Source of the DNA: Flammula alnicola
Lineage: Eukaryota > Basidiomycota > Agaricomycetes > Agaricales > Strophariaceae
Assembly: GCA_015499995.1 (NCBI GenBank)
Contig: JADNRV010000115.1
Span: forward strand, 107,156 to 171,155
DNA: 64,000 bases
Direction: 5' to 3'
Of the stretch, positions 10,825-21,966 are shown piece after piece. The notes under the pieces were generated by a model that was not told the origin of the DNA, ran no database searches, and worked only from the letters and a program-made list of their open reading frames with translations. Numbering within the stretch: position 1 is the stretch's first letter; every line of letters starts with the position of its first letter. Both the position numbers and the translations under genes were made by a program.

Positions 10825-12324
10825 GGCCATTTTGATATAGATTTTGGAAGTCTGGGTCAATACTTGGATGCCTAGTATCAGCGCTCAAGTACGTTTACCA
10901 CTCGTTAACTCTTCCAAGTTCCCAATTCTCATTTTGAGTGCATATATTCTAGACAGCCACCCCACCGCACGCTCACCGATAGAACACGCCTCGATCACAA
11001 GGGAGGAATGAAGGGGAATCAAATCTGCCAACAGGTACCTTATGTCAACAACCTGGTGCGCCACAACACTGGCATTGTCGTATTTTTGACATTCCAGCGA
11101 GGAAACGATGCCCAACACTTCGGAATTTGCCTAACGAACTCCGAGATCTGTCCCCGCGGCGCTGGAGTTGGAGACGTTGACGAAGCTGCAGCTCGTGCAG
11201 TTGCTCTCAACTGGCAAGCTTCTGAACCTGTATTCAACTGTGTCTGCTGCGGTTGTTCGGGGATAGGGTGTACGATATGTACCTGAGAAATCCGGTGTTG
11301 ATGCAGGAGATATACGAGAAGGAGAGGCGGACGTTTGTACAGGTGTGTTGGATTTTCTTTCATTCTTTCTTTTTGTCTTTTTGGGGATTTGCGATCGCTG
11401 ATACCGCCTTTTTGTAGTAGACTTCAGGATGCCCTCGTATCATGCAATAGTCCTTCAACCATTCGTCCTCTTCGCCCTATGGCGCTCGCATTCGTATCGC
11501 AGAGATATGTCTCGGGGGCTGAGCTTGGCCAATGGGGCATCGTGCATCGGATTCATCAATGTAACTATGGATCGTATCGGTGGAGATTCGACGAATATAT
11601 GGGCCACATCATCATCATCTTGTGAGACACAAGCTCGCCAACATCTAATGAGTACAGAATTCGAAGATACTTTCAGTGCATACTAAAATCAGTTACGGTG
11701 TCTCTGGTTTAACCCACCCACACTTTGTCCCACCAATTCTCTTGCCAACGTGACAAAGAATGGATCATGAAGCCGTCGAGACGTTAATCAGGGCAAGCGA
11801 GAACATATTGGAATCTATCTCAAGCTCATGCATACAAACGAAGTCCAGAATGCCGATATTTCGAGCGCATCTTTCTCGAACCCATATCAATACAACATAT
11901 CTTGGATGAACCCGGCCCCGCTTCTGCGGCGCGGCTATGATGACTCTACTGAACCCTCGACTCCCTACTACCTTCGCGGCTTCTTTCTTGTCGAAACATT
12001 GGAAATAGATCGCGAAGGCCTTTTCGATGTGGGCTCATTCCGTGGCTGTGCCTGCAGCGCATCAGGATCTGCTGTTGGCCTACTCCGTCTTGACATGGGA
12101 TGGCGGGGACGCCCCGCCACACCTTGAGCGGTTTGTTGCCTATCCCGCCCATGCACTGAGGCCTCCCCGTCCGGTACAAGTCTCGAGCGTTGCTTTTCTT
12201 GTTAGGACGACGCACATGTGTAGCACGGGCGCATCACATCGGAATGTGTGGACTGGTGCGAAGGAGGATAACCAAGTGTAGATGAAGAGAGTGTGGGCGT
12301 TGTCGATTCAGGGCAATCTGCAAG
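10825..12324. other. intergenic with possible gene relics
   Basis: No complete gene found. On the plus strand about 11150-11338 one frame reads with strongly protein-like composition ('LETLTKLQLVQLLSTGKLLN' and, after a frame change, 'VYDMYLRNPVLMQEIYEKER'), next to plausible splice signals, but stops and frame changes interrupt it. It may be a decayed gene. I do not recognise the family. Confidence 0.4.
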
Positions 12325-12570
12325 GATCTTTTAAAGGTGGGCGAATGCTCCATCCCAAGGCTTGATCATGAGTGTGTATGTTCCGTTCTGCAGCATGAAT
12401 CGGACCCCGACTGGCCCTCTATCTCCTTGTTTGTAGCTTTCCGTCGGTTCATTGAGCTCCAGTACTCGCCCATGAACCGCACCTCGATCATGACGTACTC
12501 TACCGCTATTCCGCCTCCGAGGAACAGCAGGATACTGAGCACGACTAATTCCAGAGCTCGTCGCGGTCAA
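12325..12570 (-). repeat. inverted copy of the 5038-5275 segment
   Basis: Reverse-complement counterpart of 5038-5275. On the minus strand it has the same hydrophobic stretch ('LLFLGGGIAV') and then 'GPVGVRFMLQNGTYTLMIKP', here without the stop found in the other copy. It abuts directly the direct-repeat flank starting at about 12567, so an inversion breakpoint lies within a few bases of 12567 relative to the other copy. Confidence 0.65.
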
Positions 12571-12962
12571 CACCTAACTGATATCCTGTTGGACGATTTT
12601 TATGGTTGCTTTACTTTGGAAAAAATAGCATATCTTTTTCTTGATGTAGATTTCTTCCTTTTTTTCTTTCTTCCAAAAAGGCATCGCCCTAGTTCACGAT
12701 ATTCATCGCTAACACCTCCGACGCGACGTACGTTGTATTACCGCTATTTCACCTGTTTAATCTCTTCGCACCATATAATAGGACTGACACTTTGCTCACG
12801 GTCATGTCGTAGTAGATTACATCGTAATTACGTTTCCAAAACAGTGACATATCTCTTCAACCCGCTGGCGTACATCGCTGAGCAGTAATTTGACAAATGG
12901 CTACGATAAAGCAGGAGCCATCCCCTGCCGAGCATCGTTTGGTATAATACGGATATACTTGT
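12567..12962 (+). repeat. 3' flank of NACHT gene 3, direct duplicate of 5405-5812
   Basis: Same-orientation counterpart of 5405-5812, immediately downstream of NACHT gene 3. Similarity is clear over the full stretch despite many point differences and indels, so the duplication is not very recent. Confidence 0.75.
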
Positions 12963-12980
12963 GGCGCAATCTTTGAATTC

Positions 12981-15831
12981 CTATTGCTTTTGCTGTATCC
13001 CGCGTTTCCAAACCGAAATCCTGGACTTGAATCCCGAATACCATTTCCGCGGCGGTGCCTGCAACGCGCTAGCATGGGTCATTGGACCATTTAATCTCGA
13101 CTTGGGATGGTATGGTCGCTCTGCCGTTTCCTGCGCTGTTCGTCGTTCGTCCTGGACAATCACAGTGTTTTGCCTCTCCTGTGAAGGTGTTGAGCTCGCT
13201 CGCTCATCTCGTATGGGTACCTGGATGAGTGGTGGGTTGTGTTCATCCCATGCAGGTACGCATGCTGAGTGTTGCTCGTTCTCTTCAGACGCCAGATCTC
13301 GCTCGTCCTGGATATGGGCCGAGCTTTGTTCTCGCAAGGAAGGGAATGCTTCATATGTCTGCCCATGGTTTGTAGTCAGAATGTGTCCTTGGAGATTGAC
13401 AGTTTTCGCCCTACCTTTGCCATATAATCTACAAGAGAGTTCGTCCACTCAGCCCACGTTTCCACGGCAAAAATGGAAAGGAATTTTCGGCGGAAATGGG
13501 ACTCAAGGTGAGAAACCAGACGAATTCGATACTCGTACGAGGAAGAGACTTGGCGTAAATCTTCTGTCATTGAATTGAACCCGATAATTTTTTGAAGGGA
13601 GAGATAAACATCGAACCGAGGTGCTGCATTCTCAAGGAAGCATGGCGCGCATCTCGTAGAGAGATCCATGATGCGCGTCTTGACTTTCTGATTCTCTTCA
13701 CTAACAACCTCAGGCTGTGAGCGCGAATGCTAAGGAGAAACTGGACAGACTTACACTGATAGGGCGATAAAATGGCAACAATGAAGGGCGGCATAGGCAT
13801 ATCTATTCCCACTCATTGCCGATACCCCTAACAGTTTGGTGTCGCCAAAGAAAGCAGCGAGCTCTGACCGAGAAATCAAGGACCAATGGAACTGCAGTTC
13901 GGGATCTTCGAGGACGTTTGCAAAGGTATCGCTTTTGAGATAGCTGTTAATGTGGGAGCGTTAGACAATCCAGCCCATCGGAGGAGCTTCTAGAGGCATA
14001 CCTGGTGGCGGCTAGACTGTCTAATGGAAGTTTTTGTAGTTGATCCGATATCCATTCCTGAAGTTGACCGACAACCTTCAACGGGATATGGGGTGTTTGA
14101 AATGAAGATGATTTTCTGTGCTGAAAAGTAATTGCATGAAAAAAGAGGTTGACCAAGCAGGACAGCAATGACGGAGAAATACCTCCCGTAGAATAAATCT
14201 GAGAAAACTTGCCATGGGTATAGTCCTGCCTGCTAACTCGGAAGCGACCTTTAAAGATGCTTTCATATCACAGTCAGAAAAGGCATCATGAATCTCCGAG
14301 GGAGCTTCTCGAATGCTGTCCGCGAAATGTCCAAGAGCATCGTTGAAGATACTGTAGGAGAGGGTGAGGCCCTTGGGAAATTTGTCTACTGGAGATGTGG
14401 AAAACTCATCAATTGTGCTGTCAATCTGGCACCAACACTTACATTTTGAGATGTAGAAGAGGCAACGGCAGAAAAGATGAACGCAAATACTGTTGCTATT
14501 GGCGTAAAATCTTCCGGCACGGGTCTCATCCAGCAAGAAGTCCGGAAGAGAGGCATGAAGGAACTTGATCCGTGCGCTTTCAATTTCCACTATTGACGAA
14601 AGGTCAGTTAAAGTAAGTTCGACATTGCCCTCTCCGAGATCAAGCAAGCGCCTAATTAAGAGAATCTCGCTCGTTGGCAAGTCGACAAGGGGTGTTACCA
14701 CCGGCATAAGGTGAACACGGAGGATTTGGAGAACGAGATCAGAATCCTCGGTGCTTGCAAAAATATAGGTGTATAATGCATCGAGTTCCGCGTACGGTTG
14801 ATTTTTCGCATCTTTGACAAGCTCGACGATGATTCGCAAGCTCTCGACGGGATGCTGCCGAGGCGATTGGATGTACTTGCTAACCGTAGCAGCATAGATG
14901 AATTGGCCAGACGATTTCTCGACGAGTTTCTCGATATCGCAGAGGGCAGGCCAATCTAAGGGAATGATCTTTCGGAGAGGATGCGTGTCTCTAATTTTTG
15001 CCAAATTGTCGACAAGGAAACTTCGAATATCGTCATCGGGTTTCCACGAACTGTCTAGTGGTAGTTGCCGGAGGAAGGGAGCAAGGTCGCGATCACCAAA
15101 AGCGGACTGGATATTCTGTTCAGGCCGACTCGCAATGAGCAGTTTATGTGGGAAATTGTGGTTCATCCGCGCGAGGGCTGCCACGAACGCGTTGACAAGG
15201 GCGCTCTGCGCGTCTTTGTTGCGACATTCATCTAGACCGTCAATGATAATGATCTTAGGAAATACTGGTGTGGACCATAAATCGGAGAGGTATGAAAGGG
15301 GAGTGGTGATCAATTTGTCGATCTGTGTGTCCAGTGATAAATCGAAGATAAACTGGTTGTTGAGCATTGCCGTGGTGATATGGCACCGAAATTCTGGGAT
15401 GTTTTCCGCCATCTGGTATGCAAGAGTCGCCACCAAGTATTTCTCGTCACTTCGTTTAATGTCGGCGGCCGTCCTTGAAAAGAAGAATGAACAGGAAAGT
15501 CGACCTTGCTCCTCACACATCTGAGCAATGGTCCGTGCTATTGCGGACTTGCCAGCTCCGGCAGCACCGCGCATCCACATCGCACGATGACTGTCGTTGG
15601 TATCATCAAGCCACGCCATTATTTCGTCCAGGATGGCGACTCGGGTATTCGGATGACATTTGGGGGCATCATAGTTTGCGTCGGCGGTATGAAACGCTCC
15701 CGGTACTACCTTGGACTTGAGAAGATCCATCCCTAGGATAAATCGGAGGTCAGTGTACTAGTTGATGGACAGTGCGTCGTGGCGATGTCCTGACCTTCGG
15801 GAGCCATCTGCCAGTGGGCGCCTGCTTCTTG
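12981..15831 (-). CDS. NACHT-domain NLR-like protein, paralogue 3 (intact, 5' exon partly resolved)
   Basis: Close paralogue of the gene at 5997-8979. Exons: complement 14443-15732, 14183-14388, 14002-14120, 13755-13943, 13415-13700 and 12981-13358, with the same intron positions and phases as paralogue 2. A short upstream exon at about 15795-15831 ('QEAGAHWQMAPEG') joins in phase 1 through an intron at 15733-15794; the exon before that is unresolved. Key motifs are 'GAAGAGKSAIART', 'KIIIIDGLDECRNK' and 'LLIASRPEQ'. The last exon is rich in charged residues with repeated 'QDER' motifs and ends in a basic tail ('WKRGIQQKQ') weaker than that of paralogue 2. No frameshift is needed anywhere in the six exons, so the gene is probably functional. 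It is likely a recognition or cell-death regulator by family analogy; ligand and partner are unknown. Confidence 0.85.
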
Positions 15832-16420
15832 CTAATTAGCGATCTGTATGTGAGATGAGGTTCAAACAAACTCGATGTCCTTGAGCTGCGTTGGTCCTGG
15901 CCGTGCAATACGGTAGCCTGAGAGCAGGACGAGGGAGAAGGGAGAAATAGCGTCGTGGTCGAAGCGCAGAGTCTTCAACACGACATATCGGCATTGACAC
16001 CGGCTAATCACATTGCCTCACGGTGATCACTGGGAGAATATTAATTGAAACGCCCAACTCGCTGCCTCCCCGTGACGAGCTCCGGCCTGAGGTCAGTACT
16101 GCGCCATTTGCATGCAGTGGAAATGGAAGTATGGCAGTTATCAGATAAGTGTGTCGAACCTTGCATATGCAAATAAACTGCCTGTTTGGTTTAGTTATTT
16201 TTGGAGCTCCGCTCAAATCTACCTCGAGGCCGCCTTGGCATTGCCGCAACAGGCTCAGTGCACGCCTTACACTCAAGATTTACATCTGAGTTGTATTAAT
16301 CGACCATCTGGAAATTTAGTCTCAAGATGCAGCCCTCGAATCGCATCTCCTGATTGGACTTCGGTATCCGAGTTAGCCTTATGAAAAGTCGTCCGATGTC
16401 CGCTCGTATCATGGGCGGAT
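15832..16420. other. intergenic between NACHT gene 3 and P450 gene 1
   Basis: Divergent promoter region: the NACHT gene reads left, the P450 right. No open frame looks real. The unresolved first exon of NACHT gene 3 may lie in its left part. Confidence 0.45.
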
Positions 16421-16423
16421 AAG

Positions 16424-16436
16424 TATATATATATAC
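16424..16436 (+). promoter_or_regulatory. TATA-like promoter of P450 gene 1
   Basis: An AT run of alternating TA dinucleotides lies 42-54 bases before the P450 start codon. The position suits a fungal TATA element with a short leader. Confidence 0.5.
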
Positions 16437-16477
16437 TCGATCCATGGACAAAGCTCTTCTCTTTAATCGCTAGCATT

Positions 16478-18717
16478 ATGCTGACGCCCCAGGTTGATCT
16501 GCTTGCTGCTCTGGCGACTTGTCTCGTTATTCTCCACCTCTCCTTCAAACACGTCAAGTCATCATGCTCTCGTTTGCCTCTTCCGCCTGGACCAAAAGGA
16601 CTACCGCTGATTGGAAACCTCAAAGACTTGCCCGCCAGCTTTGAGTGGTATACGTATCATAAATGGTCCAAGGAGCTCGGTATGCATATGCTTTCGTCCT
16701 CCAGCACAAGACCATAAATTAATGAGAATATCACAGGCACTGACATTATGCACCTTGACGTTGCAGGCACTAGCTTTATCGTTTTGGACACATCAGAAGT
16801 GGCCATTGATCTTCTTGAGAAACGATCATCCATTTACTCTGGAAGGTTCGAATCTATTCTATCTGTGTAGAGTTTCTGACTCATACTCAATTACGCATAG
16901 AGCACGGATGCCTATGATCAACGAATTAATGGGGTGGAGCTTCCATTTTGCATTCATGGATTACGGTATGGTATTCGTCCTATATAACTAAACTTAACCG
17001 GTTATACTCATTGACGCTATCACTGCAGGTGACCGATGGTAAGGATGTCCATAGAAGGCTCGTGTTCCAACTCACAGATTTTATTTTACTAAGGCGCCGA
17101 AGTCGCCGTGTGATGCATCAGAACTTCCATCCTGTTGCTGCACTTCAATTCCGGCCACACTCACTGAAAGCGACGCGTAACCTACTCAACAGATTGCTCG
17201 ATATCCCGGACGACGTTATAGGGAACCTCAGGCAGTACGTTTAATTATTATATTAATTTATTGTTTAGATGCTGATTTCAGGTGTTAAGCATGGCTGGCG
17301 AGACCATTATGTCGGTCGCATATGGCGTGGACGTTCAGGGCAAAGACGACCCTTACATCAATACAGCCGAGGCAGCCGTTCATCCGTTCCTCGCAGCTGC
17401 AGTTCCTGGGGCTTTTCTCGTCGATGTGCTTCCATTCCTAAAATATGTCCCAGAATGGGTGCCTGGTGCTGGATTTCAGAAGAAGGGGAAGGAATGGAAG
17501 AAGTTGGCAAAGGCGATGACTGAAGTGCCATTTGCGGCTACGAAGAGAAATATGGTACGTGGTCAATGCGTATGAATCGTGTTCAGCGCAATAAAATATT
17601 CAATAGGCTGCAGGGATTTCACCTCCTTGTTTCTCGTCTCTCAGTCTTGAAAAAATGTATGAAGGGATTGGGGACGAGGCATATACAGAAGACATAATTC
17701 AGGACGCGGCTGGGAGTATGTACGCCGGTCAGTAGTTATCTTTGCACAAGTATGTCCATTTCGGCGTAATACTCATTTCGACATTCCCTAGCTGGATCCG
17801 ACACGGTACGTTGTTACCTAGACTTATGAAAATTCTAGTTGTACTGAAGCAAACACAGACTGTTTCTGCTATGGCGTCGTGCATTCTTGGTCTGCTTGAA
17901 TACCCCCATGTCCTGAAGAAGGCTCAGGAAGAATTGGATCGTGTCCTAAAGCCTGGTCATCTCCCGGATTTCGATGATGAGCTAGCTTTGCCTTATATAA
18001 CGGCTATCGTTAAAGAGACTCTTCGATGGAGAGATGTCGTTCCCATCGGTGCGTAGCCGACAATTGAGAAGCGCATTCTATAACTGACCGTTTCTCGTCA
18101 GCTGTCCCTCATCTCCTTCATGTTGATGATGAATACCGGGGCTATCACCTTCCAGCCGGTTCTATTATTATACCAAATGCATGGTACGAACACCTTTCCT
18201 ACTATTCATTGTGCTGCGTACGGACTGAAGACATAACTAATAGGGCCATGCTCCATGACGAAGAAATCTACCCTGATCCATTCTCCTTCAACCCGGATCG
18301 GTTCATGAAGGACGGCAAGATCGATAGTTCTGTTCGTGATCCTGCCCACGCTTGCTGGGGTTTTGGAAGACGGTCTTTATTCCCAATCTAAACCGTCGTT
18401 CATGTGACTGAGTCCTTTGTAGCATTTGTCCAGGGCGCTACATGGCCTTTTCCGCCATCTGGATCGCTGTGGCGTCGATGCTCTCAGTTTTCGACATCAA
18501 GAAAGCCGTGGACGAGAATGGGAACGTCATTGAACCTAGTCACGAATATAAGTCTGCTATCGTTTGGTAAGATATACTCTAATCTCGTTTATGCTGGTCA
18601 GTAGTTAACGTCTTTTGCCCAACAAGTGTTCCTAAACCCTTCAAGTGCGCCATAACTCCTCGTTCCAAGGATGCAGAATTGCTCATCCGAGCGGGCATAA
18701 ACCACGATTTCTTCTGA
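16478..18717 (+). CDS. cytochrome P450 monooxygenase, copy 1
   Basis: Membrane-anchored haem monooxygenase, presumably in the ER. About 13 exons, all GT..AG; the start at 16478 gives an N-terminal hydrophobic anchor ('LLAALATCLVILHL') followed by the proline hinge 'LPLPPGPKGLPLIGN'. Further landmarks in order: C-helix 'DRWRRSRRVMHQNF', I-helix 'AGSDTTVS', K-helix 'ETLRW', 'FNPDRFM', and haem loop 'FGRRICPGR' with the ligand cysteine. Exon 4 is only ten bases (17029-17038) and the exon with the I-helix threonine is 14 bases. The last exon ends at a TGA at 18715-18717. No lesion was found, so the gene appears functional. Its closest relative in the window is the minus-strand copy at 26482-28768. 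Substrate unknown; similar Agaricomycete proteins are usually labelled 'O-methylsterigmatocystin oxidoreductase-like', which is only a similarity label. Confidence 0.92.
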
Positions 18718-19240
18718 GCACCGCTGAGTCATGAATTCCAAGTCGATTTCAAATGAAAGTGCCTATCCGTTGATGACTTCATGTACTCTCGCGGTGTCCC
18801 AAACTCCTGATGATGCGTATTCGTACCAAGCTGCCGCCGACATCTCTACTTCAAGTTTGACATGAATGTTTGTCTAATATTTTCTTACAACACTAGAACC
18901 GAAAACGAATATACCCAAGAAATAGATAGCTATATAGTGCCGTAGACGACTTCCTGAGAGTGTACCTGACATTGTGCAATGTAAATTTTCCAGGGAAACT
19001 TGTCGCTGCTTTCCCCAGGTTTTAATTAGACGATGGGCAGATTGACCTCCCGATCACGCTAAGATATTTTTGGATCACCTACCCCACCGCCAAGTAAGGG
19101 TGAATGGCCTGAATCTTGCCTGGGTACACTCTTTCAAGAACGTTTGTTTCTGTACTAAGATGAGAAACCATTGAAAGTTAACCCTAAAAAAAAAGGCAAA
19201 TAATATGTATATAAAAGCTCCTCAAAGAATCGGGAGTTCC
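18718..19240. other. intergenic, nothing recognised
   Basis: 3' flank of P450 gene 1 and of the minus-strand gene to its right. No supported feature. Confidence 0.5.
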
Positions 19241-20099
19241 TTAGAACTTAGATGGAGTCCAGCCTGCAGGCACGAATCGTGACCATTGTGCTGTGCCACT
19301 GCTCTGATCCTCACAAGAAGTTGTTCTAATGGGAAAGCGCGCTTTTTGTTTGAACTCATTTTCGATGGCTATTGGCATGCGAATGTACGTAGACAATGCA
19401 TTCGGCCCCCCGAGTTCACCGTGGAATGATGCCCGCATACTAAATCGAAGGAGGGTGGTGCGATGGTAATGGAAATTATATGGCGCTACTCTGGCGGCTC
19501 ATCACAGCTTTCTAGATTGTTCGTCGCCCTCGTTGATATGAAGGAATGGAAGTTAGGTTTCCGATTGTTCCTCCCCGATGTAATGCTAATAGACCCTACT
19601 TACAAAGCGACTCATGCATCTCAGTGTTCTAATACGACCTTGGAACTTGAAATGATCCAAAATAGTCGAGCGCTTTCCCTTGGTATTTTTGCCAGTTATA
19701 TGCACGGACGAAGACTTGAAAAAATGCGAGAATTGGGAAAAGCTTTCGAGCTTTCGAAGCTGGTTGCGAGCGGATGCCCTTCAATTTTGGGATTGGAATT
19801 TGATTTCTTCGAGCTTCCTGTCCATGACCCTTTCAACTCGCGCCACTCCATCAAGCACCTTCCCCCGCATCACGGGTATTTGCCCATACATGACGGTACT
19901 CGGTTTCCTGTAATTCATGCCAGTCGGAACGTAGAATATTTGCCGTTCGATTAATCCAAATTCGTTGCGATTTTATTGGCTGGGACTCGTGGAGCCCCGC
20001 AAGTCGTTCTACAGAAAATGAATCTAATGCTGCTTCTCCGAGGTTCGACAACGTAAAATGTACGTTAAGGGACGTTCTACGCCGTGAGCGCGCGAACAA
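19241..20099 (-). CDS. hypothetical multi-exon gene, unresolved
   Basis: I do not recognise this gene. On the minus strand an exon-like frame starts with an ATG at 20099 and reads to about 19855 ('NLGEAALDSFSVERLAGL', 'ILRSDWHELQETEYRHVW'). A terminal frame (19241-19438) ends in 'AQWSRFVPAGWTPSKF'. In between, another open stretch (about 19780-19950) has protein-like composition ('GKVLDGVARVERVMDRKLEE'). Donor sites such as GTAAGTAGG are present, but I could not join the pieces into one frame. It may be a real gene with several introns or a recent pseudogene. It faces the secreted-protein gene at 20246 across a short divergent promoter. Confidence 0.35.
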
Positions 20100-20159
20100 T
20101 ACCTGTGCAGCTCATGAACGTGCAAGGGTATTTGATTATTTTGTGGCAAACGAAAAACC

Positions 20160-20165
20160 TATAAG
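20160..20165 (+). promoter_or_regulatory. TATA-like element of the secreted repeat gene
   Basis: TATAAG lies 86 bases before the start codon at 20246, followed by a C/T-rich leader typical of highly expressed fungal genes. Confidence 0.45.
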
Positions 20166-20245
20166 AAGGGACGCCTTTTCAGCTTCAACCTCACTCGACC
20201 TCTTTTACAATCGATCACTCTCAAGTAGTACAACTGCCTCTCAAT

Positions 20246-21139
20246 ATGAACTTCACCACTGCATTCATCTCCCTCCTCGCTGCTGTCCAAGCTGTCGTAG
20301 CCGTTCCGTTCGGTTCCTCTGAAGCAGTAGGTCGCCGTGTGGCCTGTGTATGCTCAATGGCTCACTTGAATTCTTCCCTTTAGGCCCAGGTTGCGCCGGT
20401 CCCCGTCACCAAGCTTGTCTGCGACGGTGATAGCTACAAATGCACTGCGTCTTTGGTAAGTTAGCACACTCTGGACGCGTTTGATTCCTTCTAATCATAT
20501 TACTAGGATTATGGCGACGGCAAGTGGGTCGCTCAGTGGGGAACCGCCGTTTTCCACACTAGTCTCTTCGGTGCGCCGGACCACAAGGCAGCCATTGTAT
20601 GTTTCTATTTGCCCAAGCAGTCTTCAAATTTTTGCGACTGACGGTCATTTCCTTACAGAGCGCGATGGCGATGGCGCCAGTTCCTGTCACTAAGCTCGTC
20701 TGCGATGGTGACACCTACAAGTGCACTGCCGATTTGGTGGGGAATTTTCAGCCCTTCAAAGCGGATGACAAATTATTGACAATTTGTCCGTAGGACTTCG
20801 GCGATGGTAAATGGGTAGCTCAGTGGAGCACCAACGTTTTCCACCAAGGCATGTTCGCGTCTGAGGTAAGCTTATCGACACTTGGGACATTTTCAAAGCT
20901 CTTTCTGAATTACTTGCGTTCTCAGGGTGCTCAAGTTGCCCCAGTACCTGTCACCAAGCTCGTTTGTGACGGTGATTCTTACAAGTGCACTGCTAACTTG
21001 GTGAGAGAATTTTTCAGTTGTTCAGGTTGAGTACTCAATTACTGAAATTTGATGCCCCTAGGACTACGGTGACGGACGCTGGGTTGCTCAGTGGAGCACC
21101 AATGTCTTCCACTCCAGCGCCTTCCGCGACATGAACTGA
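20246..21139 (+). CDS. small secreted protein with three internal repeats (seven exons)
   Basis: Exons 20246-20326, 20384-20455, 20507-20596, 20659-20736, 20794-20865, 20926-21000 and 21062-21139 give 181 residues; every intron is in phase 0. Residues 1-19 or so are a signal peptide ('FISLLAAVQAVVAV'). The rest is three copies of one module, each encoded by two exons: 'APVPVTKLVCDGDSYKCTA', then, after the intron, 'DYGDGKWVAQWSTNVFH'. Each repeat has exactly two cysteines, seven residues apart, and two conserved tryptophans. There are no dibasic sites between repeats, so Kex2 processing into peptides is not indicated. The family is unknown to me; function could be wall association, carbohydrate binding or an effector role, all inference. 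The symmetrical phase-0 exon pairs explain how the repeats multiplied by exon duplication. Confidence 0.85.
20384..21139 (+). repeat. three tandem exon-pair repeats
   Basis: Repeat units at 20384-20596, 20659-20865 and 20926-21139. Each is exon-intron-exon, with the intron after the same Leu codon before 'D(Y/F)GDG'. Introns differ in sequence while exons are well conserved, which suggests either old duplications under selection or exon homogenisation. Confidence 0.85.
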
Positions 21140-21383
21140 CACCTAGGTTCCTATCCTGCCAGTGCTAGGCGGAAGGGCGCCAAGCCCGAAGAATTTGTTT
21201 GAAATGTTGGACTCAGTAGCCGTGTCGTCGACATCGTAGCAATGTTTATCCCAAGTTAGCCAGTTGAAAATCATGTACTCGAATATCTTTTTTGCAACAT
21301 TGATTGAATGAAACCACAGAATATTGTCCGCTACTGCTTTGGAGCACTATGTAAGGCAAATATACGAGTTAGAATTTTGATAC
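21140..21383. other. 3' region of the secreted repeat gene
   Basis: Short intergenic stretch between two convergent genes. No feature recognised. Confidence 0.5.
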
Positions 21384-21870
21384 TTATTTTATTCCGACCT
21401 GCGAGGCGGTAAATGGAGGGGAAAGGAAGAAAAGCGCGTCGACCAAGTTGCGCCACACATCATGATCGAGGAACATTTCCAGAAAAGGGTCGTCAAACAG
21501 GGTCACGTGTTGGTAAATTCGGACAGCTCGGCCAAGTCCTGCAAAGCCGACAGGTTTTGCGTCGTCGAGCTCCTACTTAGATGATATTCGGCCTTTATTG
21601 GGTTCACCTCCTTACGAAGAAATGGAGCCAGTAAATTGGGGTATCAGTTACGATATTGTGTTGGTTCTAAACCATTTACCTATCGCCAGTGGAACTTGAA
21701 ATGGCGTCCAACAGCACTGGAAAGGATAAACTCAACGATGAACGACCGATACGTAGTAACTCTACCCGGTGTGCACCTTCATCATTTCCCAGAACTGCCG
21801 CTGAACGGAGTCGTCGAGCTCTGGGAGCAAGATTCTGACCACTCCTCTTCAACTCCGACTGCTCACTCAT
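21384..21870 (-). CDS. hypothetical small protein, exon structure uncertain
   Basis: Not recognised. The last exon (about 21384-21572) reads cleanly on the minus strand: 'ELDDAKPVGFAGLGRAV', 'FLDHDVWRNLVDALFFLSPP', stop at 21384. It follows a plausible acceptor (CTAAGTAG). An upstream frame begins with an ATG at 21870 ('MSEQSELKRSGQNLAPRARR') and contains possible donors, but I could not connect the two exons in phase with certainty. It sits directly downstream of the DUF4246 gene on the same strand. Confidence 0.4.
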
Positions 21871-21966
21871 AGGCTAATGAAAATCAATAAAAATGAATTC
21901 CCCAAAATTGTATACCATGCTGAACATGTCCCATGCGGGCTTGACAATAAACATACGACTTCAAAC

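Noticed and set aside
14898..15524. 208-codon plus-strand frame
   Set aside because: It is the antisense shadow of the NACHT main exon; the minus strand has Walker motifs and the same frame in three paralogues.
18404..18604. 66-codon frame near the end of P450 gene 1
   Set aside because: It is out of frame with the haem-loop exon, which reads 'ICPGRYMAFSAIW' in the correct frame.
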